A stretch of 64,000 bases of DNA from Diphasiastrum complanatum (Eukaryota; Streptophyta; Lycopodiopsida; Lycopodiales; Lycopodiaceae): NCBI GenBank assembly GCA_029204225.1, contig CM055101.1:44824180-44888179 (forward strand). The letters are read 5' to 3'. Positions 22,463 to 34,717 of the stretch are shown piece by piece; positions within the stretch are counted from its first letter, which is position 1; each line of letters starts with the position of its first letter. The notes under the pieces were generated by a model. That model saw nothing but the letters and a program-made list of their open reading frames with translations. It had not been told where the DNA came from and did no database searches. Made by a program: the position numbers and the translations under genes.

Positions 22463-23013
22463 TCAACAAAAATGTCAGTATATCTCTTTCAACCTTTGCT
22501 CAACAGTCCTACTGAGCTTTTCAAATCTAGTAATATTTCATCAGGGAGTTCGGCGAGAGTTAGTTCCATTAGATTTTTTTAGTGAAAGTTATTTTTTCAA
22601 AAAAATCATTTTGAACCCTCGTCAAACTAAAAAAAATCGTTGATTCATCAAAAGAACCTTCATCAAGCCTACCATGAATCTATTTCAGTTATATCTATAT
22701 CCAATAAAGAGGATAAAGATTAGTTTTATCAAATCCTTGCCTAGGTAATCTTTACTTGTGCCATTTTTTAGTTTCGATTTTCTTGATTTAGCTACTGCCA
22801 AATTTGTAAAAGTTTGAGTTGTGAAGACACTAATTTTTGGAAATTCTCCAATTCTAGAGAGTCGATCTACTTTATTTAAACTGATCCTTATTGAAGTTGT
22901 TCCATATCAGATTAGGATTTTCTTATTTTCTAAAATATCTAGATTCAATCTCCTCTGTCCAACTGAGTTACTAGTTTCCATTATCTAGAATCATTTGAAT
23001 TTCTTTTTTAGAA

Positions 23014-23151
23014 AATGGATAGAGACGAAGATGTCGATTATAATGTTCCACCACGTCCTATCATTAGACGACCACCTCGTCTGGAGATGCCAAAGTATAA
23101 TGGAATCACAGATCCAACAAGATTTCTCAAAAATCTTTACAGAATCATGTG
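23014..23151 (+). pseudogene. Ty3/gypsy gag start, interrupted
   Basis: The frame from ATG 23014 reads MDRDEDVDYNVPPRPIIRRP and then LEMPKYNGITDPTRFL, matching the PKYDGxxDPxxHL entry of a gypsy retrotransposon gag domain. It stops after NLYRIM at about 23151, within a few bases of TGTTGAAAATTGTCAC (23155), the presumed LTR start of copia element 4. The best reading is a gypsy gag cut by that insertion. I did not find the continuation on the far side of element 4. Confidence 0.55.
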
Positions 23152-23154
23152 AGG

Positions 23155-25495
23155 TGTTGAAAATTGTCACTTCTTACTTGACATTGGTTCATGTAAATAT
23201 TGATCAAACATTAGAATATGTTGATGATATGATTTCACACGTGTGGAGCCTGTTCCCACCCGTGAAAGGATGTACTTTTCATGTTTGTATATATCCGAAT
23301 TGATTTTGTATCATTCTAGTTAGTGTGAACATGAAATGACTAGTTTTTAGTCAAGTTGACTAGTCACCTACAAATTAGCTTTTCCTTGCATGTGCATGAG
23401 TAAATGCTCCCACATGGCAAGTGGATGTTCACACGTGTGTATAGAGTAGAGAAGATAAGAGTTGACCATTTTTCTTAGATCCTATTTTGTAGGGAATATT
23501 CCTATATTCTAGGAGACTAGCTTTTTGGATTTTAGTCATATTCTAGAAGGTCAACTATTGGATAAGGATCAAGGATGGATAAAATGGATAGATCTGAGTG
23601 ATGTGGCACTTTTCACACGTGTGAAGGCTTGCTGGACTGTACCAGACTCATGGATGTACTTGATCCATAAAAGGATCATCATTTTGCTAAGAAAATTGAT
23701 GAGACTTTTGCACTCTACACTTTTGTGAGATTTCTAGTCATTTGTCTTGTGATTTTTATGCATGATTGCTATCTAGTATCATTGTACTTGTTGTTTCAGG
23801 TGCAGGCCATACAGTGGACAGTTTTCCACACGTGTGAAGCCGCGGGCATTCTAGTAAGCTTTAGGCCTTTTATAGATCTTTTAAAATTCAAAAATCTTTG
23901 TGATTTTTAAAAGAGCATTCATTCTAAAATGTCATCCATGGGTGGATATTTGATGGAATCAAGTGAGAGACTCACTTCCACAAATTATTCCATTTGGAAA
24001 GTGAGAATGGAATCACTCCTAGTGATCCATGATCTATATGACATAGTTCAAGGAGTAGAGGAAGAGCCTCAAACTCCCCAAGAACAAGCCAAATACAAGA
24101 AGAGAGCAAGATTAGCTCTACATTGCATAAAGTTAAATGTATGCAATGACCTCTTGAAAGAGGTGTCTTCTTGTACCTCATCCAAAGAGGCTTGGGATTC
24201 ATTAAAGAGCATTTATGAATCCAACAATACTTCAAGAATCCTCATGCTAAGAAATCAAGTTTTCCAAAGCATGAAAGGAAGTGGCGAGAGTGGACAAGAG
24301 TATGTTCTTAGGATCAAGTCTCTTAACAAGGAGCTAAGTGCAATAGGAGAGAAGATCCAAGATCAAGAACTAGTACAAATCATTTTGAATGGTCTAAGTG
24401 ATGAGTTTACCAACTTAGTCCAATCATTTGCCATTCAAGACTCTCTTCCATCCATTGAAAAGTTGCACAATATTCTTGTGGCCGAGGAGAGTAGGCTTCT
24501 ACACCTCAAGACAAGAATGGATAGCATGTCACTTAATGGAGGAGAGGAGAAAGCTAACTTTACATCTAAAGGCAAGAAAAAGCAAAATCCATTCAAGAAA
24601 AATCAAGGCAAGGAGGCCAAGATGAAGAATGGAGGATCTACCTCCAAAGGCAAAGTGAAGAACAAGGCAAAACTAAAGTGTTTCTTTTGTGGAAAGAAAG
24701 GACACTTTGCCTCGGAATGCTACTTGAAGAAGAATCAACAAGCCAAAGGAGACCAAGGGAACATTGCTCAAGAGGAAGAATATGAGGATGGATTCAACAC
24801 ATCCTTAATGGTTGCATCTACACCAACTTCAAGTCAAGACACATGGTGGATAGATAGTGGGGCTAGTTCCCACATGTCCTTTAACAAGCATTATTTTTCT
24901 ACTCTTCTATCTTGTAATGACTCTAAGAAGTCAATATACACTGCTAGTGATCAAGCATGCAAGATAGATGGCATAGGATCTATACCTCTTTGTTTAGGCA
25001 CATCTAGTAGGATAGATCTAGATAATGTTTTGTATGTTCCTACCATTTCAAGAAACTTGCTTAGTGTAGGACAATTAATGGACAATGGACTAGATGTACA
25101 TTTCAAGAATGGAGTTTGTTCCATCTTGAAAAATGATAAGTGCATAGCTAGTGGCATTAAGCAAGGTAGACTTTTCAAGTTGGATGCTAATGTTGCAAGT
25201 GAAAGTGTGAACTTGGCTAGGGAGGAGCTAACTCAAGTGGAGCTTTGGCATAAGAGATTAGGCCATCCTAATCTTCAATCTATGGAGTCAATGGCAAGCA
25301 AGGAACTAGCTCTCGGCCTACCAAGAACTTTCAAGAAGTGTGGAAAAATGTGTGAGGCATGTGGCCTTGCAAAGTCACACAATCTTCTTACAAGAAATCT
25401 TCATCAAGATCTCTCTCTCCCTTGGATCTCATACATTCTGATGTACATAGTTTTTCACATGCAAGTAATGGAGGTGCCTTGATGTATGTAACTGA
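23155..25495 (+). mobile_element. Copia element 4, 3'-truncated
   Basis: The LTR-like start TGTTGAAAATTGTCAC resembles the LTR starts of elements 1 and 2. The leader or LTR zone 23155-23928 carries four copies of the CACACGTGTG palindrome. Gag-protease-pre-integrase follows (23929-25482). The element ends at about 25495 inside the integrase. No primer site, RT or 3' LTR is seen, so LTR and leader cannot be separated. Its gag is closest to that of element 2. Confidence 0.65.
23929..25482 (+). pseudogene. Copia gag-protease-integrase start, element 4
   Basis: A 517-residue open frame starting at ATG 23929. The gag domain has TSTNYSIWKVRMESLL near the N-terminus, EAWDSLKSIYESNNTSRIL, and VQIILNGL. 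The CCHC knuckle is CFFCGKKGHFASEC near residue 250. The protease active site WWIDSGASSHMS is intact, followed by VLYVPTISRNLLSVGQL. Pre-integrase reads VELWHKRLGHPN, and the zinc-binding integrase part CEACGLAKSHN. A frameshift at about 25390 diverts the last 30 residues, and the sequence leaves copia at about 25495, before the catalytic core. This is the best preserved gag-protease in the window; those two activities could survive if it is transcribed. Confidence 0.9.
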
Positions 25496-26569
25496 AGGAA
25501 AATTTTAAAAAATGAACAAATAGAAATGATGAGAAAAAGTCTGAAAAGTCATCAAATCAGGAAAAAAAAAAATTTAAATGAATTTTTAAGAAAAAATAAC
25601 CCAAAAATCTCTATCAAGGCTAGATTTTGAACAATTATATTAACCTTTGTCGAGCTCTCAAATGATAAATCCTACTCAGATCTACCTATATTGAGTTGGG
25701 CAAAGGTTGGTTTGTAGCAGAAATACCAGTTTTAATTCTTGACTAGATCACATTGATAACCTTCGTCGAGCATCAAGGAGTTATTATGAACATTTGCCGA
25801 CCTGATGGATGGATTCGGAACAACAAAATTAGGCTGGGCAGGGGTTGAAAGCGAAAAAATTCATTTTTTGTAGTACATGGGCGAGAGATGAAGCTAGGCG
25901 ATAGTTGACCTTGCCAGATCTACAAAACCTTAGTTGAACTACACCATTGGCTAGGTCTGAATCCTCTCTGTCTCCTACCTCGCTGATGAAGAGAGATGTT
26001 CCTATCAAACATGATTTTCTAGGCTTGGTTAGCACTGAAAAACTAGTTGAATGAATAATCCTCATCGAGCCTTTACTCAAAGTGATGGGCATTTATGCTA
26101 CTGTGTTTTCAAACAAAATAAGCATGGTATTTATTGGAATGGCCTTCGAAACATGGGTTCGCCTCTCGCAGTTCGACATTGAACTCAGTAAGTGCCAATT
26201 TTGTTCGTTGCCACCTGCTCTGATCTTCATGTCCCATCATCCTCTACCACCACCCTTGCCTCTAATTTCTCGATATTGTCTTCTGTCACTATTGGCTCTT
26301 CTATCTGAGCCACAGAAGCACAAGCCACCTCACCCTCCCACACTACATCTATGTCACTAAGCACCCAATATTTCACGAATCTATGATTCCAACCACTTGG
26401 TGACAAATATCCAATTTGTCATGCCATCCAGTCCTCTTACTTTTTATGCCTCCTATCTTAGAACATGATTTGATAAAATGCAATACTTTGAATGAAAACA
26501 AGTAGTACAGTAGGATCAATTAGCAAGTCCACAAGCTAGTTTCCAGTTTCTAGATACATTGTCGGTCTT
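25496..26569. other. No gene recognised
   Basis: Non-coding DNA to the right of truncated element 4. It has poly-A runs near 25560 and repeated CCTT(T/C)GTCGAG words (about 25650 and 25758). Its style fits a gypsy LTR or leader, but no boundary can be set. Confidence 0.4.
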
Positions 26570-26589
26570 TCCTGGTACTCTATCTCCCA

Positions 26590-27003
26590 AGACGTCCGAT
26601 GCTATGGTGCCAAAAGGTTTCGAAGAAGAAGATCCAAAGGCAAATCTTCATGCCAGCACTTCCCATGGTGGACCATGACTTGCTGCAAAACAAACCACCA
26701 GTGTAATCTCTCTTTATTTTGGAGATGTATTGGACATCCATGCACATCTTGGAACACTGATCTAGAAAATGATAGATGAGAAAGCGTCAATTGACAAAAG
26801 GATAGCTTATTTGGGATTAGACAACCCTTTTATGGCTCAAAAGCTTATCCAAGTGAATAAAGAGTTGTAGATAGCAAGAGAACATGAACAGAAATTACCA
26901 GCCGATCTTCAAATTTCACAAAGAAATGAAGCTTTGGAAGACTATGTGGCCAAGTTGCAAGGGCCATTAGCTACAGCCCAAGAATAGGTTGACAAAGTCA
27001 TCT
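26590..27003 (+). pseudogene. Decayed coiled-coil retroelement ORF
   Basis: One plus-strand frame is readable with a handful of internal stops: PKGFEEEDPKANLHASTSHG, then FGDVLDIHAHLGTLI, then KMIDEKASIDKRIAYLGLDN, MAQKLIQVNKEL, ISQRNEALEDYVAKLQGPLA and VDKVILEAKQQ. The heptad-like pattern suggests a coiled coil. I recognise no family. Lying next to a gypsy protease remnant (27545-28979), it may be part of a retroelement structural protein, but it is on the opposite strand from that remnant. Confidence 0.35.
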
Positions 27004-27129
27004 TGGAAGCAAAACAGCAATAACGATCTTGTAGGACTAGTTGGATTTGGTGCAGATTGATGGTGCGCATTGAAAAAGTGAGAAGTTTAACAAGAACACA
27101 ACATGAAAATATCCACGCATCATCCAAAG

Positions 27130-27420
27130 GAGTCGCACGGTAAAAAATAATTCTAGTGGATATAGACATGGATCGACGTGGATATAGGCATGGATCCTGC
27201 CACATGGATCATCCATGCATGGATAATCTACACAAACATCACTTTTGGCAATAGTTGTACCCCCCAGAGATGGAAACCGGAAAATTTAAACTGCATGGAT
27301 TTTCCATGCAAATATTTCTGGGACACTGTTGTCTAACTCCGAATACCGACACAAGCAGGGTGGTTTTGCATGGATTATCCACATGTGGATAATCCACACC
27401 ATAGTGAAAATTCAAAAAAA
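27130..27420. repeat. Cluster of (C)ATGGAT / GGATAATCC inverted repeats
   Basis: A 26-bp perfect palindrome lies at 27371-27396 (left arm TGGATTATCCACA). Around it are many partial copies: GTGGATATAG twice near 27160-27190, GGATCATCCATGCATGGATAATC near 27206-27230 and CATGGATTTTCCATG near 27294-27308. The cluster is non-coding. Confidence 0.85.
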
Positions 27421-27544
27421 AAAAAAGAGGTCAACTTTTGCGTGGATATTTGAAAGAGTTAAATGTTGTCAGGATCTTTGTAAGACCAAGCAAACAATCC
27501 TGGTACTTAACCAACAACTTTTTCAAAGCATCAAATTGATCTAT

Positions 27545-28979
27545 TGAAAGTTGTGCTCCAACTTGGACTATTCACCTGGTTCAGCTAGATTCATGGGTTG
27601 CATCCTAGCTGGTCCATCATAGACTTCTTGCATTTTTGGAACTTCTTCCTCAAGTGCTCGATGAGCTTTTGGGAGCATAATGACCACATGGTCCAAAGTA
27701 TAGCTCTTTAAGTTCTCCGACATATCATGTTGTAATGCATCAGCTTTCTTTTGATCAAAGGGGTTAATCTTTTCTTTGCTTTCAGTCTTGTTGGCTTTTC
27801 CTTCTTGAAGATAGTTGTTTTTGGTGATTTCGTCGGTGGTTCATTTGAAATGTTTCGAACACCGAATCTTGTAGGATCCATGTGTCGTAAAATTTGATCA
27901 TCAATAAGTTCTACATTCTCATTATAGGATAAGACATGGTTGACTAGAATCGATTCATCTTCAATTGGATCTAGAATTGGATCAGTTGATATCCAAGCTA
28001 CATTCATCATATTGATAGAATATGTGATGGCAATATCAAGAGTACGATCTTTCATTGGAATGATGCTTACTTCTGATGTCTCATCATGTCAACACATGTA
28101 ACCAACTATACAATCAATACTTGCTAATGCTTGGTTTTAGTTAACATTATCAATTTGAGAATCATAATTAATCCCCAATGCCTTTTCTGCTCAGTCACTA
28201 GTATGATCCATTGTGGACAAATCATTATCTCCTTTCTAAATAGTTGGCTTGATTGTCCAAGTGAGTGGATCAACTTTGATGGCTTGCTCGGGATTCTCAA
28301 AAGTTATTTTGCTCGTATCCTAGTTATGAATTACTTGCGCAACTCATAACCAAGGACGTCCCAATTAAACATGGTAGAATGGTGGTGCTTTTGGCAAGTT
28401 TATTACCACAAAAGTAATGACAAATTGCAAGCCAACAATCTTGATTGGTATATCTTCCACCATTCCTTGTCTGACAGGTGACTAGTTTGCCAACTTAATT
28501 GCAAAAGTTGTAGGCTTCACTTTCATAAGATCCCATTTGGCGCACGGTTTGGTAGAAATCATATTGACTCTAGACCCTCCATCTATCATAGCTGCCTCTT
28601 GATCAAAATGTCTATGTTGAATTGGAAAGGTGATATCTCATTGTTCAGTTTCCCATGCGACTCCTACTATGAGTACTTCATTTGACTCTTCGAATCCCAC
28701 AGAATATAGTGGTTCTCGCTGGATTTTTGTCTCAGTCTTGGTCAATCGGTCAGATAATACTTCCTTAGCATGAGGTACCCACTGTAAGAACTCACCTAGA
28801 GTAATATCCATCTTGCTAGAAAGGATGTTCACAATTAGATTTGTTTGTGGAACCTCTGGTTTTGTCATCTTGAATGGCTCTTCATGGTGATATAATTGAG
28901 TATTGACATCAATCCGTTGATGAGATATATGCAAAGGATTAGGATTATGTGTTGGTATAACATGTATAAGAGGAGTCAT
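27545..28979 (-). pseudogene. Ty3/gypsy protease and flanks
   Basis: On the minus strand, KMDITLGEFLQWVPHAKEVL (about 28750-28815) is the segment that usually precedes a plant gypsy protease. The aspartic protease follows at about 28350-28640: active site AAMIDGGSRVNMIS, then VEDIPIKIVGLQF, and the closing motif LGRPWL (about 28340). Three stops interrupt the protease. Beyond it lies a spacer (27708-28055) ending in a basic KKEKPTRLKAKKRL, and MNLAEPGE (about 27570-27600), which resembles the region before RT. No RT is found; the remnant ends at a poly-A near 27415. Confidence 0.72.
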
Positions 28980-30186
28980 AACTGTAGCTTTCTCTTCTGT
29001 GCTTTATCCATTGGGCGATGGAGTTGCTCCCCACCCCACTACATTGTTTCTGTTTCCAATTTTTTCCTCTCTTATTCTTCCTTTTACGCTTATGATTAGA
29101 CACTCATGCCATAGAAGAAAATATGTAATGCCATATGCAGCCCAAAATATATGCAGAATGTAGGGGTATGGATGCATGAGATGATCTTTCAATCAAATGT
29201 CCAAGCAAATTGTGCCTATATGATGCGAGTGTAATGTGTGAGAATGAATTCCACTCAGTCGTTAATATTTGTAGATCACAGTCATTAGTGTGCATAATTC
29301 TCACATGTAGTAACAATAATTTCCATCTTTATAAAGTGAAACAATTTTTTTTTCTAACAATTTTGTAAAAAACACGAAATAGAATGTTGTTGGCTTTACA
29401 GCATCCCAACCAGCTATGGCTCCAACTAATCCAAGCTATGGCTACCTCCCAACTAGCATGAACTAAGGCATGGTTTAGGAAGCTAGAATGCCAAAGTAGA
29501 CAAGGTGGTGAGTATTATGAGGGCAAGACCCACTCTTTTTTGCATAAGCTCGTCTTGTTGCTAACACAAATGAGAAAATATTATTAAGAAATCCTAGTTT
29601 AACCACTATGGTTGCCCCCCAACTAGTGGCTAAGATTAAATCTAAAGATAAACCCCTAATCTTCCTTGAATCCCAACCCTTAATCTAAGACTTTCCCTTC
29701 CAAACTAAGGTGGCTATCTCATCCTCTCTCTTGAGGCTTACCCAACCAAGAGGAGGCAACTAACTCAATATTACATTCCGTACAATAGTTTACAACCAAG
29801 GGGAAGATCCACAATGGGGAGACACAAGAGAGATGGGAAGATCCAAAATGTAGAATTCCTCTACAAGTTTTCACCTACAAATGAGCTCTCCACATTGACT
29901 TATATTTGGAGGCCCTTCTTTTACAAAGAACTGTCAAAAACTCGAAACCTGGTAATTTAGTTAAGTTACAAGCCGTAGTAAATTAAGTATAGAACTAAGT
30001 CACTTACAAAAGGTTCCATGGGACAAACCCCCAATGGACCATGTGACTTATGTATATAAGTTAGGTTCCATGGGACAGACCTCCAATGGACCTAAGGTCT
30101 AGAATATTCACTGGGAATATCAGCCTACAAACATGTAATAAACTAATAGAACAAGAAAAAATTAGAGAGACAAAGTAAAGTAAGAC
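28980..30186. other. No gene recognised
   Basis: AT-rich DNA. The near-identical sentences GGTTCCATGGGACA(A/G)AC at 30013 and 30064 form a short tandem duplication of about 51 bp. Otherwise nothing with coding character. Confidence 0.5.
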
Positions 30187-30349
30187 TTATCGACCTTCAA
30201 CCTCTACACTATTATTTGATCTTCCATGACTATTGGCCCACTGTTGTTGAGTTAATGGCGTTAGACTTCTCACAAAATTGGCATAGGGACTGGAAATTGT
30301 CGCTCCACTCGCCACAGTAATATTCCTTCCCTCCTTAAAATCATTTGCA

Positions 30350-31069
30350 TCAGCAAATGGTGTACCCATCAGAGAAGGACCAATCATACTTGTAGTGGCA
30401 TAAAGAGAACACACTTTCATTGTCATCAATCTCTTCACTTTCATAATCAACATTATCATCTTCATTATGATCGAAATGTTGTTCTGCACCATGGTAATGT
30501 CGTCTTTTGAGTTCATCAAGATCATAGACTTGATCCATGGGCTTGTAGTGATATTCTGCTCCACTTTGCACCTGTTGTTGCTCATCCACGCTTGTCGCTT
30601 CAAACTAATCTTCAGTAGTAAATTGGAATTGATCTTGATCCTGATAATCACCATCATTGAACTCTAGTTCATCCTGACCATCAAATGGTTCAACTACTTC
30701 ATCTGCAGAGCCATATTCAATGACTGGTTCGTGTTGTTCTTCACTTTGTTGATCGTTGTTGAAATCTTCAGAGCAATGGTCAAGTTCTGAAGTGTCGTTG
30801 TAGTTCTAATACTTATCATCATTAGCAAAGTCGTCATTCTGGTCTTGATACTGATTGTCATCAGCGATGTCGTCACCTTGATCATAATCTTCAATGTTAT
30901 TGTTAGCTTGATTATAATCTTCGTTGTAATCATCACCTTGATCCCAACATTCTTCCACACCATTGTCATAATTGTCATAACAATATGACTGATTGTCATC
31001 CTCTTGTCCATAATCCCAATCCATTGGAATCGATGTGGAATAACCGAATCTTGTAACTGTGGATTGCAA
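30350..31069 (-). pseudogene. Acidic Asp/Asn/Tyr-rich ORF, two stops
   Basis: One minus-strand frame runs from 31069 to 30350 with two internal stops. It is extremely acidic and rich in Asp, Asn, Gln and Tyr: DWDYGQEDDNQSYCYDNYDN, EDYDQGDDIADDNQYQDQND, QHFDHNEDDNVDYESEEIDD. It is low complexity with GAT/AAT-rich codons, so a disordered protein segment or a biased DNA repeat are both possible. It lies upstream of, and on the same strand as, the gypsy protease at 28.3-28.6 kb. I infer that it could be the gag-side part of that element. No domain is recognised. Confidence 0.4.
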
Positions 31070-31169
31070 TCTTGGAAAAAAATTTGAAGTGATATGAAAA
31101 TCGAATTTAGCAAGGTGCAGTTAAGTAGTGACGAGAGACATGGTTTTTTTTTATAGAGCAAATACAAAA

Positions 31170-32639
31170 ACTTTTGAAGAGGTCAAATTTTGGTACAAAT
31201 AATATTTCTACACTGTCAATCTTATTGAGCTCATGAAATTTGCTTTTTATGGCACTGAAATCCGAAGTCACACGGAGAAGTTATGAGAGTTCAAAGAATT
31301 CGAAAATTCAATGTATATAAGAACTTAGAAAAGGGGCAACGACAAATAAAAAAATAAAATAAAATTGGAGGAATGATTACAGAAGTAAAATTTTAGTACT
31401 AAGCTTGGAGAACCAAACACTTTTTGTTCTTGCAGTTCTGAAATCCGAGATCATATGAAAAAGTTATGGAAGTTTAAAAACTTGGTTGAGAATAAGAAAT
31501 GAATGAACTTAGAAATAGGGGCATTAAGAGAAAAGTTTGGTTTCTTTGGAGCATTGGAACGTTGAAGAAAGAAAACCATAGAAATCTTTAAAATGGCGGT
31601 AAATTTTTTCTCTTGGTTACTTGGGGTATCTGTTGGGGTGATCTAAAGAAAAATATAAAACCGTTAAAGAAATAGAAATAAACGGAAAAAAAAAAAAATT
31701 ATGGGGCACGTGAAAGGAAATAGGTGAAATTTTTAAAGAATATTCTTTGTGAAATATTTTGGCAGCGTGGGCAGAGGAGAAATTGAGGAGAAAGAAGAGT
31801 TGACCAAGAGAGAGGGAGATGGCGCGTGGAGGGAGTAGGTGCTTAGGGTGGAATGGCGTGGTAACCAGGGGAAGTCGCGAAGAAGGGGACGCAGGTGTTA
31901 GGTTTAGGCTTTTTTTTTCTTAATGAAAAGGTCTTCGGTTTAGGTTAAGAAAATTTTGGCAGGGTATTTCTCTGTTTTTTATGCACTTCTCATTCTTAAC
32001 CTAATTGGCAAAGGTAGGGTTAGGTCAAATATATATATTTTTTTAAAACTGATTCTGGCGAACCTTTAAAATGAAGAAACTGATTTTCTTTTTACAAAGA
32101 ACCAAAATTTTAAAAATGAAAGGTTGAAGTGCTTTTCTCCCAAATCTTCTACCAAAACTAGAATTACACCTCCTTCATAAGAATTGTCATATCTCTCTCA
32201 ATTTTCAAACAAATTGGTTGCAAATTGGCTCAAATTCAAGCTAAGACAGAGACCTACAATTGTATGAATTACAGTGACAAAATTTGGCCAAAAGTATAGC
32301 CAAAAATGGAGAAAAACATACTGCAAAAACTATAACTAGCTAAAATTGAAATGCAAACACTAAAATGGCCATAACTTGGTCATTATAGCTCCAAATCAAA
32401 AAAATCTCAGTACCTTTAAGAAGCTCAAAAAAGATCTACTGATCTAAAATAAGAAATCACACAAAGAATGAATATTAAATGGTCAAAAATTGAATCAAAG
32501 CTTGTTGGAAATTGAAAAAACAAGAAAACTAGAACCAGAAACTATGCAATGCTCTCTTAATTATTCTGTCTAATTTATTTTATTGTTTTGTCTGGATTGT
32601 CTGCTTCTTTTTGCTTCCGCAAGATCAGTCGCAAGACTT
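31170..32639. other. No gene recognised
   Basis: AT-rich, with poly-A and poly-T runs near 31690, 31910 and 32040. Possibly LTR and leader of the gypsy remnant to the left. No boundaries are visible. Confidence 0.45.
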
Positions 32640-32797
32640 TTTTTTGTGTTTGCCTACGTAATCGACACCATCGATTTTTATGACTTTGAAGTTAGAATCA
32701 AGTAGAATCAGTCAAGTCATTTGATTCAATAGGTGTAGCGCATGCACCGAGGAATCATCTGCTGCTCCATCATCCCAGCGGTGTCCTCGTAGGACCC
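32640..32797 (+). repeat. LTR end of the TGTTGGG family
   Basis: Homologous to 20190-20371 in the same orientation and to 10088-10334 in reverse: GACTTTGAAG, ATCAAGTAGAATC, GCATGCACCGAGGA, CTGCTGCTCC, then ATTCCCAACA at the end. It abuts a gypsy integrase instead of a primer site, so it is a solo or broken LTR inserted there. Confidence 0.65.
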
Positions 32798-32809
32798 CCA
32801 TTCCCAACA

Positions 32810-33360
32810 CAACGTTGTGAACAATGCCAGTAAAACAAAGCAGAAAGACTCAAAGTTGCAGGTCTTTTACATCCTTTGCAAATTCCCACTAAGAAAGACA
32901 AAAATATTTCAATGGATTTTGTGATTGGACTCCCTAAAACTGGGAAGGTTCACAATGCCATTTGGGTGGTGGTTGACAGGCTAACCAAGATGGCGCAATG
33001 TATACCAAATAAGCATCTGGACTAGCCTAGATTTTCGTGGAAAAATTGTTTAGATTGTATGGCTTGTCGAATGATATTGTTAGTGACCATGACTCAAAAT
33101 CCACTGGCAAGTTATGGCAGTCAATTTTTGATAAACTTGAAACAACTCTTAGTCTTAGTTCTTCAGATCACCCAAAATCTGATGGGAAAATAGAACGTAT
33201 CAACCAAACGTTGGAAGATATGCTTAGAGCATATGTCTCTCATTAACAGTCTGATTGGATATTTGCATTTCACAAATGATTGCTCTGATTACTCTCTCAC
33301 AACATCTGTATTGATGCCCAACCAGGGCTTCCTCTTATTTAAATGTAGTGTCTATACATT
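32810..33360 (+). pseudogene. Ty3/gypsy integrase fragment
   Basis: The start CEQCQ is the second half of the HHCC zinc finger. The core follows: ISMDFVIGLPKTGKVHNAIW with the first catalytic Asp, VVVDRLTKMAQCIP, then after a frameshift FRLYGLSNDIVSDHDSKSTG with the second Asp, and SSSDHPKSDGKIERINQTLE with the catalytic Glu, ending MLRAYVSH (33246). D-D-E residues are all visible, but a stop near 33020 and the frameshift inactivate it. Everything upstream is cut off by the LTR at 32797. Confidence 0.88.
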
Positions 33361-33541
33361 GATTTAACATGAATGCATCTGGTCTATTGCTCCTCCACAA
33401 TAGTGATTGTTGATGGTAGATCTCTGCAGCATGTTATCAGCTCCAATCTTTTTCGTAACTACAATAAGAAGAATAAAATGTTAGTGCACTTATATTTGTA
33501 CACAACATCATTTTGAATCTATTCATTTTCATAGACAATAG

Positions 33542-34355
33542 TTATGGGTTACTAACAAGTCTTCCATTGATAATAAATCTAAAATAATTGGGCAGATTGT
33601 TGTGTAGAAGAACCAACTCTGATCTGATATAATCAAGGCTCCAATGCTCTTCCACCTCAATCATAGTTAGAAATTTCGCATTGTATATGATGTTTATTTC
33701 TTTTCGGTCTGTGTGACCATCCATTTAAAATTCTTGATCTAGGGTAGCCAAGTCACACCCATTTTCAAAAATCTTTGATAGCTGAATGTTAGAGTAAGCA
33801 TTTGTTTCTCAATATGGTAACAAAAAATCATTGAAGATCTTTTTATCCTACATTCTATATTTCCATTTGTCTTACTGTCCCAACCTTGATCCATAAGATC
33901 TGATAAAATATCATCTGATCAATTTTTACAAACAAATAAAGTTGGTGTCCTTTGGACAGTTGTACTTGAGAAGAAATCAACAAACATATAAGATGAGACA
34001 AACTATCTTAGGTGAACAATCGTCAACCAATACTGATCTTCATTGCATTCTTCACATCTAAGAATAGCTTGCATCTAAAGAAATCAGAAATAATACTATC
34101 AGGAGTAGGCCACTCAGCACTCTGAAAACTTGGCAATTGTATCTCTTCAAGCTTACCAAATCTCCCATCCCTTTCTAGAATATATTTAGATTCATAAAAG
34201 AATAAACCACTTTTTGCAAGATCCTTCGAACTTCTCCCTTTGAATTGCAAGTTCCCACCAACATCAAATTGAATCACATCCAATATACCTGCAAGTGATT
34301 GTGCTGACTCCCATTCACTTATGTTCAATGGATATAAATATGAAAGAAGAAACAC
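33542..34355 (-). pseudogene. Two coding-like segments, family unknown
   Basis: Two minus-strand frames: 34023-34355 (about 110 residues, with EWESAQSLAGILDVIQFDVG, GRSSKDLAKSGLFFYESKYI, RDGRFGKLEEIQLPSFQSAE and WPTPDSIISDFFRCKLFL) and 33542-33724 (60 residues, with YNAKFLTMIEVEEHWSLDYI and LPNYFRFIINGRLVSNP). Composition and the balance of hydrophobic and charged residues look like globular protein, unlike the surrounding shadows. I do not recognise a family. They could be exons of a host gene, a captured gene fragment or a pseudogene; splice sites are not convincing. Confidence 0.35.
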
Positions 34356-34660
34356 TTATTATAATGGATGTTATCATCTTCAGATCTTAAATAAAAACGC
34401 ACATATAATAGCAACAAAGTGCAAACATTTTGATATACTTACAGTTACATTTTTTATGATCATGAGGATTGACATCTTGTACTTTTATTTCTCTCTTTTC
34501 TTCTGTCGAAAATTGCCCTTTGATGATGGATGCAGCAACACCCATGAATTCTACATGAATCCATTCTCATTTACATTGATTGTACTCTTTCTTTCATTGC
34601 TAATGTGATTCCATTGAGATCTTCTATGGATATGCTATCTTGAATGCTTTGTACTTTTCT

Positions 34661-34716
34661 TGCTCTTAGCTTTACTTCCATTGTAATTGCTATTTGCTTA
34701 GATTTGGCACATGACA
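34661..34716 (+). repeat. 56-bp direct repeat, left copy
   Basis: Identical over 56 bp to 45656-45711 (starts TGCTCTTAGCTTTACTTCC, ends GGCACATGACA). It ends two bases before the first LTR of element 6. Confidence 0.95.
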
Positions 34717-34717
34717 T

